The notes beneath the pieces are model-generated. The model was not told where the DNA came from, made no database searches, and saw nothing but the letters and a program-made list of their open reading frames with translations. From Triatoma infestans (lineage: Eukaryota; Arthropoda; Insecta; Hemiptera; Reduviidae), in assembly GCA_011037195.1 (NCBI GenBank), contig JAAEAF010000390.1, positions 1 through 64,000 on the forward strand: DNA of 64,000 nucleotides, in the 5' to 3' direction. A program made the translations under genes and the position numbers. Below are positions 1 to 10,145 of this stretch, in pieces; the first letter of the stretch is position 1; every line of letters begins with the position of its first letter.

Positions 1-127
1 AAAATAATGATTTAGCCGCAACCGAAAAATGTACAATCCCAGTTTACCAGTCTTGTAATTGTTTACCAGTCCCCTGTAAAATGTACAGGGATTGTACATT
101 TTTCGGTTGCGGCTAAATCATTATTTT
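1..127. repeat. Perfect 40-bp inverted repeat with iteron-like direct repeats in the spacer
   Basis: Positions 1-40 and 88-127 are exact reverse complements (40 of 40), separated by 47 bases. The spacer holds the 11-mer gtttaccagtc twice, at 42-52 and 61-71. Such a structure could be the folded-back end of a mobile element or a replication origin hairpin. The left arm starts at the window edge, so the true outer boundary is not visible. A Rep-like fossil starts immediately to the right. Confidence 0.85.
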
Positions 128-129
128 GC

Positions 130-2035
130 GTACCTTACCAAAAAATAAAAATAACAACCCAGTATGTATACCATACAAAGTCGAGTTGTCAGATGTAAAA
201 TTGGAGAATCAGCTGAAAAAAATTGCAAGAATTATTTAAACCGACTAAAAGAGGAAGATTACTACCTAATGGATTTGGATATAACACAGGACTTTGCTGG
301 AATATTTAATAAAACAGAAATGGGTAGTTATTTAACCAATAACTTTAACTTTTGCTACCAAGGAGAGTATAAGAACGAGTGTAATGTAATTTGTGGATAG
401 CGATAAAACAGTTGTGTAAGAACTGTTTAACTTGGTTAACTTCTAACGCAACAGTTAAAATATGCAATAAGTTTATTTGTCAAAATAACAAGTCAGGGGG
501 TTAATAAGAAAATCGGCAATTATATTACAGATTTTGTAAATTGTTCGGATACAAGATTAAAAGAAACATTTTCGTCTACTTCTACCGAAGAACATGGTGT
601 TACAAGACTAGAAGCTACAATTTATAACTACTGTATTGGAAAATTATTACAAAGCAACCGACGATATGTACAACCCTCTGGAAGACTGTTTATCCCTATT
701 GGAAAGTAATAAACGTTATTTCCGTCAAGCTCCAATGTATTCTGTTTTTTTTGCAAAAGATGTGGACAAGGCTAACAGACACTTTACAGAACAGTTGTTG
801 CCTTGTATTTAATAATTTGTTACAGTATGTATATTGGGCGAATAAGAACACACGAAAGTTGACTGGTATACAGTTAAACTACCGGAAAATACCAAGAACA
901 GAGAAAAAAAAAAAATGATAAATTATGTTGTTTCGACATTTCGTTTTAACTCTCTACCAATTAATTATATATTATATTGTAGTGTGTAAACAAAGATATT
1001 GTACAGATTGCGCAAAAATGTTACATTAAAAACGTTGGGGAAACGTATTTCTCAAAAACTGGAACACTTTTTTCTACCATACCAGGAAGTGTAGGTAGAT
1101 ATCGAAAAGACAGGATTGGTCTCTACCAATAATGTAATTTTTTTTCATGTCTTAACGGAAGAGAGCTAACATAACCAACACGCTATTGCCATATACAGTA
1201 AAAGAAATAGAACTCCCACCTCTAATGTATGTACCATCTGCAAAGAAACGACCCTTAGTTGTGCAAAAATGTTACATTAAATGCGTATTTCTCAAAACAC
1301 TGGAACACTGTTTTATACCATACCATAGATATCGAAAAGACAGGATCGGTACCATGTCTTACGGAAGAGAGCCGGTAGGTATTGCCATATACAGTAAAAG
1401 AAATAGAACTCCCATGTATGGGTAAAGAAACGACACTTAGAACTAGGTGGATTTAAAAAGAAGGAAGATAGACTATATACAGAAAAAACTACAGAAAGAG
1501 GAATACAAGCAACTGGTGTAAAACGAGTTGACAGAATTTAAAAATATTAAACACATTGCAAAACTTTGGACACAACTGGTGTTTCCCGTAAACAACAAAA
1601 GAACTTTTATATATGCAGAAAAAGAAGAGTGCAAGAACTAAAACGGTACCACAAACAAAAAAAATAGTGCCTATTGTAATAAAGAAAATGGTTACATTAT
1701 AATACCGAAAAATGGGTTGGATATAATTTCCTCACCTACCGAGAGAAACCATTTTTAACATTTACTGGTGTAACAAGTTACAATGGACACCCGTTTGCCA
1801 AATAAGAGAAGATGGAATTTTGCACAGGAAAAATATACAAGGTACCGCTTTCAACACAACAGGAGAACGATAAAGAAATAAGAGGTCGTGTTAAAGTTTC
1901 TGAGTGCAACCGGTTAGAAGCAGTAATTTTGGTAGGCCTTAAAATAGTTCCTTATAGAAATAGACATTGCTGGTTAGTAAGAGAAATGCAAGACTTAGCT
2001 TTAGATTTTGACTATAAATTTTGACAATTTAGATA
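130..2035 (+). pseudogene. Decayed coding region of an unknown element, Rep-initiator-like motifs
   Basis: No intact gene remains, but protein-like stretches follow one another on the plus strand in shifting frames: an open frame at 164-400 with the motif LDITQDF; a short frame near 454-483 with the motif KICNKF; a frame at 503-718 with the motif TRLEATIYN; an overlapping frame at 651-812; then 811-920, 1012-1130, and a final open frame 1812-2024. The order LDxxxDF, then K-I-x-N-K, then R-L-E-x-T resembles plasmid and phage rolling-circle initiators (Rep_trans-like), where an acidic strand, a Y-[DN]-K motif and an R-x-E motif occur. That family link is inference from motifs only. Stops and frame changes roughly every 50-80 codons show it is dead. 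No intron-like junctions were clear. It could instead be a virus-derived or Polinton-type gene of another family. Confidence 0.4.
1010..1442 (+). repeat. Tandem duplication inside the Rep-like fossil
   Basis: Copy one (about 1010-1260) and copy two (about 1261-1442) both run from a gcaaaaatgttacatt-like start to a cattgccatatacagtaaa-like segment and end in aaagaaacgac-ttag. Copy two is shorter by internal deletion. The duplication joins directly, so it arose after or during decay of the reading frame. Confidence 0.75.
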
Positions 2036-2077
2036 AGTTAAAACATACTCTGCCAGTAGACATAAAAAGATTTGTGT

Positions 2078-2113
2078 TGTGTGTGTGTGGGTGTGTGTGT
2101 GTGGGTGTGTGTA
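2078..2113. repeat. GT-rich microsatellite
   Basis: Imperfect (GT)n with TGG interruptions. A second purer GT tract lies at about 2366-2398, preceded by alternating GC/GT. The stretch 2114-2640 otherwise shows only AT-rich sequence and poly-T. Confidence 0.9.
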
Positions 2114-2639
2114 AATTATGTATACCATTACCAAGATTATAGTATAAGGTATGGATTTTGTAATTAAACAAAATATTATTTTTGTGTTATTTATAATAGA
2201 AGCGTACACATCTATGTATTATGAGAGAAAAATAATAGAGAAAACGGTGATCAATTTTTACTTTTAATGGTTGCAATTATTTCCTTTCTTTTGTATTGCA
2301 AAAATAGAAAAAACATGTATTTTTTTTTTATTTCTGTCAATTATTCACTTAACAGCATGTAGTGCGCGCGTGCGCGTATGTGTGTGTGTGTGTGTGTGCC
2401 AGGGCTCGTAAGAAGGTGTAGGAATGCGATCTGACTAAGCAAAAATACTTCTGTGTTATAATTTCCGTCTAATAAAAACAAGTTAAAACATTAAACAGAA
2501 CTAATAATGATTTTTTTTTTTTTTGGGAATATTTTGACTAATTTCTTCCAAATGACTATAGAATATATTTATATTTCTAATCGGTACCAATTACAACAAG
2601 TTTGGGGACCAGACACTTGTATGTTTGCAGTATTTTTTG

Positions 2640-4290
2640 TTTGTTTAAAACTGTTATTGCAATGCACAATAATTGCCAAGCGATAACTTAAGACTGTTTT
2701 AGGGCAATATACTGTATTATATTCTGTGTATATCTGTGTTGTACTTGGACTAATAGAAGTTAGTGTTGGTAGAAATGTCTAAATTCCAAACAGAAGATTT
2801 CGAATTTGGATATAATGCAATCATTTCCCATTTCCTATACTATGCAAACATTGGTTTAACTTGTTCCAATATTCTTCGATTAAAAAGTAACATATTTTTT
2901 AGTGCATAATATCAGTATGCCTGTTTAACAATTTAAGACAGTAGAAAAAGTTGTAGGGATACATGTTTAGAAAGGTTGAGGAAAGAACTTGGAAATTACT
3001 AGCAAAACTGTTATTGCAATGCACAATAATTGCCAAGCGATAACTTAAGACTGTTTTAGGGCAATATACTGTATTATATTCTGTGTATATCTGTGTTGTA
3101 CTTGGACTAATAGACGTTAGTGTTGGAAACAGAAGATTTCGAATTTGGATATAATGCAATCATTTCCCATTTCCTATACTATGCAAACATTGGTTTAACT
3201 TGTTCCTATATTCTTCGATTAAAAAGTAACATATTGTTTAGGGAATAATTTCCTATGCCTGTTTAAGAATGTAAGACAGTAGAACAAGTTGTTTACATGT
3301 TTAAAAAGGTTGAGGAAAGCTGATTCCAATCCACAATAATTACCATGCGATAACTTAAGACTGTTTTTAGTGCAATATATGTTATATTCTATTGTATCTC
3401 TGTGTTTTTCTTGGTTGTTCTTGGACTAATAGACGTTAGACAATGGGTACAAAACAAAGATTTCGAACTTGGATATAATTTCCCCAGATTAGAAACTTAT
3501 TTCTTAGCTGTTACATGTTTAGAAAGGTTGAGGAAAGAACTTGGAAATTACTAGCAAAACTGTTATTGCAATCCACAATAAATGCCATGCGATAACTTAA
3601 GAATGTTTTAGTGCAATATATGTTTATATTCTATTGTATATCTGTGTTTTTCTTGGACTAATAGACATTAGACAATGGCTACAAAACAGAAGATTTCGAA
3701 CTCGGATATAATTTCCCCAGATTAGAAACTTATTTCTTAGTTGTTACATATTTAGAAAGGTTGAGGAGAGAACTTGGAAATTACTAGCAAAACTGTTATT
3801 GCAATCCACAATAATTGCCATGCGATAACTTAAGAATGTTTTAGTGCAATATATGTTTATATTCTATTGTATATCTGTGTGTTTTTCTTGGACTACTAGA
3901 CATTAGACAATGGCTACAAAACAGAAGATTTCGAATTTGGATATAATGCAATCATTTCCCCAGATTAGAAACTTATAATGGTTTAACTTGTTCCAATATT
4001 CTCTTATTAAAAAGTAACATGTTTTTTAGCGCATAATATCCTATGCCTGTTGAAGAATGTAAGATGGCAGAAGAAGTTGTTACATATTTAGAAAGGTTGA
4101 GGAAGAACTTGGAAATTACTAGCAAAACTGTTATTCCAATTCACAATACGATAACTTACGAATGTTTTAGTGCAATATATTCTTTTGTATATCTTAGTTT
4201 TTCTTGGTTATTCGACAGATTTAATTGTAGTCCAACTTTGCTTTGTGCAGTGATTTTACATTTTGACCTGACCAAAGACATTTAACACAA
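2640..4290 (+). repeat. Degenerate tandem array, six copies, unit about 230-360 bp
   Basis: The segment beginning aaaactgttattgcaat recurs at about 2647, 3004, 3320, 3556, 3789 and 4124, giving spacings of about 357, 316, 236, 233 and 335. Each unit also contains gaaaggttgaggaaagaac-like and tagaagatttcgaatttgg-like segments. Length differences come from deletions within units rather than a different order of parts. The last copy keeps an open reading frame (see 4043-4285), which suggests that the repeated unit derives from coding sequence. Confidence 0.85.
4043..4285 (+). CDS. Small open frame at the end of the tandem array, unknown function
   Basis: An 80-codon frame beginning MPVEECKMAEEVVTYLERL. 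The first 45 residues have a soluble, charged composition; the next 35 (FVYLSFSWLFDRF onward) are hydrophobic and could form one membrane segment. The same nucleotide segment in the earlier array copies (near 3255, 3500, 3740) carries stop codons, so this copy is either the least decayed or only open by chance. No recognised family. It lies about 2 kb downstream of the Rep-like fossil on the same strand and could belong to the same dead element. Treat as a possible gene remnant. Confidence 0.25.
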   Translation: MPVEECKMAEEVVTYLERLRKNLEITSKTVIPIHNTITYECFSAIYSFVYLSFSWLFDRFNCSPTLLCAVILHFDLTKDI

Positions 4291-6560
4291 TACATTCTCT
4301 ACTGTCTAATCATTCGTCATCTGCACATCCATAACTCTAGGAGCGAATATCAATCTGTTACTCACTAAGGAAGTTACTTCTATCTAGGTATGGTATAAAT
4401 CCCATTAATTTATTAAATTCTCTATTGGAATTATATATGTAAATTGAATACTTATTAGATTACAAAAATAGAGAATAATTCATTTACCAGTTAAATTGGA
4501 AACTGATCACTATTTTGGGGGGAGTTAAGTACGTAAATTGAGTGCTTCTTAGATTGCAAAAATGTAGGGGTATTTTGTACCTAAATTGAGATAAAAAGAC
4601 TACTGGTTCCACTAAGTTTTCCTTTCTTTAAGTAATTTGTTTAATTGTACAAAAAATTAATTCGATAGAAGATTTTTTTTTTTTTTTTTTTTGGAAATTA
4701 CATTATCTGTGTAGGATCAGCTTTCCACTGTGGTGGAATTAGACTTACTCCTGTAAAAAGACTACAGAAAAATACTACTGTAGTAAGATATTACTGCGAA
4801 ACTCCGCAAACTATCTCTAGAGAAAAATTACTTTTGCTCAAATAAGAAGTGTTTAAACATGTATAACATATAAATTCCAGTTAAATTACTAGTTTTAATA
4901 AATGCGTATATACCGCAATTCTTGCTTTTATTTCTTACATGTTAAGCTCTAAGATACGCACTTTCGACTTTTACAATTTAACTGCAAACTTACAGTAGTT
5001 ATCTCTAGAGAAAATTACTTTTGCTCTAATTAATAAAAAGTGTTTAAAAATATATAAGTTCCATTTAAATTACTAGTTTTTATATGTACGCATAAATCGC
5101 TATTCTTACTTTTATTTCTTACATGTCAATTTGTAAGATAGGCACTGTCTACATTTCTAACCGAAAACTTACATCTCTTCTTTGCAAGAATTGACGGAAA
5201 TATGTGTGTAAATTGAGTACGTTTTAGATTAGAAAAGTGATTAAATATGTGGAATTTGATACGTAAATTGAGATACAACAGTTATTAAATCTCTGGTTAA
5301 ACACTAGCTTTTTTTTTTTCCCCTTTCTTTAATTGCATAAACAATTAGTTCGACAAAACATATTATTAAATATTTCGTCGTACATTGCGTTAGATAACAG
5401 ATCCAACGACTTTAAGCAGTACCAAAAAGAAAACGATATATTAGATTCTATAAATATAGTTGATCGATAAACAAAACAAAAAATTATCTTAAAAGGAAAG
5501 TGGAGATTTAACTCATAGTGGAGTCCTTTGTAATTAAGTGTTAATCGGTCATCGGCAGAGACAACATGGGCTCGCACAAAGTGTTAAGTGTTTCTCAGCT
5601 CTATGGAAGAAAAGTAAAACCTACTAACGAACGATTTGGACTGTGGTTATTATATTATATTAGAAAACTTGGACAACTTAATTACAAATGATTGTATATT
5701 GTGTATGTGTTTAAAAAAAAAAAAAAAATAAGGACTGTTCGGTTATTATCGGCTCTGTAGTTCGGCTGCCCTCGGTGTGTTTTGTATAATAGGCTAAATA
5801 GATTTTTCTTAAAGAAGGAAGGAAAATGGAGATTAACTTGTAAATTGCTTACCAAAAACCTTACACAGTTAAGTGACTCATAAATCAATATACTGTATTA
5901 AATGTCAATATACTTGATTGATAAAAGTAGATAAGTATGGTGTATAAGAAGGAACCATAGATTAAGTTTTAGTTTATTGTTTACCAAAAAAAAACTCATC
6001 TGTTTACCAAAAAAACTAAGTATCTGTCTAGTGATTAAATATGCGGAATTTGGTATGTAAATTGAGATACACCAGTTATTAAATCACTAGTTTTTTCCTT
6101 TCTTTAATTGCATAAACAATTAGTTCGATAAAACATATTATTAACTTAAAAATCAATAATAATCAATATATACTGGGAAGCGATCGATATATAATTGATC
6201 GATAAATAGATTTATCTTAAATACGCTTTCTAAATTTTTAAAAATGTTTTACCCAAAAAAAACTTACAGAAGTGACTGCCTCATACAAAATCGATAATAA
6301 TCAATACACTGGATTCAATATGTGTTATCAATATATATTTGATGGAATAATTTTTTTTGTGTGTTTATTTCATAAGAATTTAAAATGTGCTAAAAATCTT
6401 AGGGCATTCAATTGCATCGTCAAAGTACAGATCTAACGAAAAAAAAAAAACTTACAGAATTTATTAAGTGAGTGACTCATAAAATCGATAATAATCATAT
6501 ACTGGATTCGATAGGTGTTATCAATATACTTATCGATAAATAGATTTTTATCTTAAAGAA
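4290..6560. repeat. Second field of degenerate repeats, AT-rich
   Basis: Two recurring modules are visible. One is ctctagagaaaattacttttgctc followed by an acatgt-containing tail, at about 4815-4945 and 5003-5128. The other is a tgtaaattgaga-like segment followed by a poly-T and an aattgcataaacaattag segment, at about 5235-5350 and 6030-6145. A third, cgataataatcaata with tggattcaatatgtgttatcaata, occurs near 6290-6330 and 6484-6525. An open stretch without ATG at 4690-4845 (motif CGGIRLTPVKRL) precedes a stop and may be another coding remnant. Confidence 0.6.
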
Positions 6561-6737
6561 TAAGACTTTTGTACGAATGGAAAAATAATTTTAATTAGAA
6601 ATTATATTGCAAACATTGTGCATACATAGAGGTTAATGAACTTTTGTATGAATGGAAAAATACAGGTTAATGAACCCTGGCCTGGGGTACGTGGGGCAGA
6701 GCCTCTCTTTAAGTCTCTGTGTATATATTTTATATAT

Positions 6738-6766
6738 ATATCTATAGAGAGAGAGAGAGAGAGAGA
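6738..6766. repeat. TA and GA microsatellite
   Basis: Alternating TA at about 6727-6742 passes into (GA)n at about 6746-6766. Confidence 0.9.
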
Positions 6767-6835
6767 AAGGATATGAGAGAGATGAAGGAGAAGTATGTGG
6801 GGGTGAGGTATAAGGATCTAAAGAAAACTACTATT

Positions 6836-6932
6836 GCCAAGTTACCACTATAGCTGAGTGGTTTAAATGATGACTTGGATGACGAGGTTGTGAATCGCTT
6901 TTGCTGACCTCAGCAAAAAAAAAAAAAAAACA
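6836..6932 (+). repeat. Possible short tRNA-derived SINE
   Basis: An A-box-like segment (tagctgagtggttta, near 6851) and a B-box-like segment (ggttgtgaatcgc, near 6886) are 35 bases apart and are followed by a run of A. This is the layout of a tRNA-derived SINE with its A-tail. Both boxes are imperfect. Confidence 0.35.
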
Positions 6933-7930
6933 AGTAAATTATAAAAAATTAAAAAGGGGAGAGAAACTTTGTTATTATGTGGTGTAGAAAATGGCCGTCG
7001 GCTAATAACTTTTTGAATGTTATATTTACAGAAGGTTTTTATAACAAAATATCGACCCTTTCAGCAGCAATATATGTTGAAGCCCCTCCGTACTTGGGGG
7101 GGGCCTGAACATGGGCTGGTTTTTGTTATGTTAACGAGGAAATCAAAAAGAAAGTACATGAAAGAATGCATAATACTAAATGAAATATATATTAAAAAAA
7201 AAAAACTAACATCAGTACTAAATATACATTTACTTGTAATTACAATAAAGGTTTTTTTTTAATAGGTTATATAGTATATTATATACTATACAGTTCAACC
7301 AAGTGGCAAGTGTTCAAAAATTCAATAGCTTTAGACCCTCTGTTTTATATCTATTCTAGCCTGGTAGTTTGTATTTTGAAGCTTAAAATTATTACAATAA
7401 GTTTCAATGATATGTTTTTACAAATGATTCCACAAAACTTGTAATATCGAATTACTGATTCATCTGTCTGATTTCAAAACATTTATATTTGTAAACTAAT
7501 CCACCGTAAGTTAAATGGTAATCATCATAAAAGAGGCAAGGATTTATATGTTAAATTTCTTCAGATTTCGGCAATATGAAGGAAGATTTTACAATAACTG
7601 TATTGATTGATCGAGAACTAGAATATAAAGTATTCAGAAAGTTTTTGTTTGCAAATCTTGTTCAAAAACAAGAGCAACCACTTTAGGAATGTACTTTCCA
7701 CAACATCATTTTGAAATTCTCTCCTGGACCTACTGCTTGAAATAGTAGTAAGAACATTATTAAAAGGTGGCTAAAGTTTCTGTTAGTAAGAGGCATAAAT
7801 AATATTTTTCTGAACGTTCAGAGCAGTTTTTAGGTCTTAATCCTTTCAGATATTGTGATCCATCTTCTTTAAATCGTCTTAGAAACTACAAAAATTTTTT
7901 TAAAAACCATTGGGGTTTGATTTTTTTTTA
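6933..7930. other. No recognisable gene
   Basis: AT-rich sequence with poly-A and poly-T runs and a TATA palindrome near 7264-7291. The 81-codon frame at 7017-7262 has no recognisable motif, and I do not regard it as a gene. Confidence 0.6.
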
Positions 7931-8147
7931 AAGGCGCGTCAACATCTATGGTCAATAGCGCCCGGAGCCTTCTCAGTGCACTGCCGGCCTCCGAACAATA
8001 TTCTCTCGTTACAGACAACACAGTCCATCACCGGATAGTGGAGTTGTAGAGGCTCCTAGGAAGAAAAAAATCAAAGGGCAACATAGCTGGACTCGAACCG
8101 GGGTCATCCGTATGGGGGAGTCCAATACGCTAACCACTTCCCTTCAT
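7931..8147 (-). repeat. tRNA-derived SINE, family S1, minus strand
   Basis: Read on the minus strand it opens with an A box (tggttagcgtattggac) and a B box (ggttcgagtcc), then a body shared with 32310-32455 and 60605-60825: the conserved part includes the complement of caccgga, ggcctccga and cggagccttctc. It ends in the complement of ggcgcgtcaacatctatgg followed by poly-A. tRNA-derived SINEs are transcribed by RNA polymerase III and moved by LINE enzymes. Confidence 0.85.
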
Positions 8148-9880
8148 TGGGGTTTAATGTTAACAAGTATTCAGGGCTGCTACCTATCAGAAAATAAAGT
8201 GTGGATCTCTAAGCAGAAATGGGAATTGTTTTAAAATATTGAATTACATTCCCACTGTACACGTATACTGCCTCAGCTTCTGCTTTCTTGATTTCCAAGT
8301 ACTAGATGCTGAGGTAAAGTCTAGTGCTATCTGTACAAAAAATGTACACAGAAAATAAATAAAAAGTAAAGATGGGTAATAAATATCCTTTCAGATCCAC
8401 ACTGTTATGTATTCTTCGCGGACTATAATATAATGTTCATGGAAATAATAATAAGAAACCTAGAAGATTATTAAACGTAATGGAAGAAGAAGTTAAATTA
8501 AGAAAGACAGAGAACATAGTGTTATCAGGAAACGAAAAAGAAGTATTTAGCTATGAATGATATAAAAAAGGTCAAAGAGTTGAAATATTCAAAGATTTAG
8601 GTCCAGTTTTGAAAAAGGGTGGTGGAAGTGGGAAAAGAAGCGAACAGAAAAGGAAGACAGTGTGAATGCTTCATCCAGTTTTGTGAAATAAGAAAAGTAT
8701 CAAAAAGAAAATAAGAAAAGAATCTTCTCTTCCTTGAGTGAAGTAATCTTTATTAATGGCCGATGAAAACTGGACCACCATTCACAAAAATCTAGCAAGA
8801 ATAACCATGATAGATAAGGACTACTGAAGAAGAATACGAGATGGGGAATGGAAAAAGAATACAAGACCATCGCTCAAAAAGTCTGCAAAGTATAACAATG
8901 GTAGAAATGGACTAACTAACTGGAGAAGAGCTAAAGAAAACGAGAAATACAGAATCAGACAGGAAATGGAAGTGAAAGCAGAAACTATCAGAAAGGAATC
9001 GAAAATGGAAAAAAAAGAATTGAGACGATACGGCTACCCTAAATGAATGTCCCTCCCTTCCCCCCAAGGAGATGGCCAGAATTGTTAAGAAAATGGATAC
9101 TTGGAAAATGGAAATGGATAGACCAGCGTGGCCGGGAACTTTGGAGGGATGATATGACCGGACGGCAACCCAATAAGACTGAGTGGGAGACGCCGATAAA
9201 TAAATAAATTATATTCATTTATGAATCTAACCTTAATGTTGACTGGATAAATATTATCTAAAACAAACAATATTCATTATTCATTTCATTTTTTAAAATG
9301 AACTTTTTATCTTGATGTCTGATTGAAAAGTCAAGCAGTAAAATTTCTACTCAACTCTTCAATAAATATAATAATTTTTTCTTAACTTCTTACTCTTAAG
9401 AAATTGAATTAAGCTCTTCCTTAAAAAAAACCATCGACTTAAGATTTTCATAACAAAATGTGATAACTGGGACTCCAGGATAAAAAAGTATACAATGCTA
9501 TATAGCTAGAAATTACTTACTGTATAATGTGTGTCGATATGCGGCCTAAGTTATTTTAATTTTACTTGAAAGAGCTCATATACATTTTTATAAGAGACTA
9601 TTGCAATTATCAAAAACTGTTCCAGATTATTTAATTAGAATAGAACTCTAACACATTCTTTTATTCACTATTAAAATAACTTTTGGTTGGATTAACTAAA
9701 TATTAATCATAGAACATTATATATTACCAAATTTGTTTACATAAATTGTATGCATTATCTGATGATGATGATGATAATACATTTATATGGACCCTAAATT
9801 GGCTTGCTCAAATAAATCGTGTCCTAACCTGATGATCTGTCTCATGTCTAAAATGTTAATAATTACAGAATAACTACGTT
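8148..9880. other. No recognisable gene
   Basis: A purine-rich plus strand at about 8490-9060 (many gaa and aag triplets) suggests a decayed Lys/Glu-rich coding or transcribed region, but stops occur in all frames and no motif is recognisable. A short (GAT)n run lies near 9759-9775. Confidence 0.5.
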
Positions 9881-9884
9881 AATT

Positions 9885-10015
9885 GTTGTGGTTGGTTCAG
9901 CAGAACTGGAAAGCAGCACAGATATTTTCCGTGATAGCCTGCTGATTTTTTATTGTGATCATCGACCTGTTTCGGGCACTCGGCGGCTGTCATCCCCCTC
10001 TTAACCTAGTTCGGT
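9885..10015 (-). repeat. Penelope-like terminal repeat with hammerhead-like core, copy 1
   Basis: Shares its sequence, in reverse orientation, with 29380-29520: the complement of ttttccgtgatagcctgctg and of aaccaaccacaac. The hammerhead-like core at about 9958-9998 (minus) keeps GATGA, a GC-rich helix II, CGAAAC and GGTC followed by GATGAT. The first C and U of CUGAUGA are changed, so this copy is probably inactive. Confidence 0.55.
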
Positions 10016-10039
10016 CTTAACAAAGTGCTTTAAGAATCA

Positions 10040-10145
10040 AGAGTATAAACTAAATTTGCTCTGTGCAAGTCTATTATTATCACACTGTTTTGACAAAAAC
10101 ATCCTGATGATGGACGAACGCCCGAAAGCGGTCGATGACCACAGA
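10040..10145 (+). repeat. Penelope-like terminal repeat with hammerhead-like core, copy 2
   Basis: Matches 29385-29458 over cctgtgcaagtctat and gacaaaaacatcctgatga. Core at 10100-10137: CATC (stem I), CTGATGA at 10104-10110, a helix II region, GAAA at 10124-10127, GTC at 10131-10133, then GATG, which pairs exactly with the opening CATC. This is the canonical hammerhead order. Stem III would be only one or two pairs, as in the minimal hammerheads known from Penelope-like elements, which are thought to work as dimers. Confidence 0.6.
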
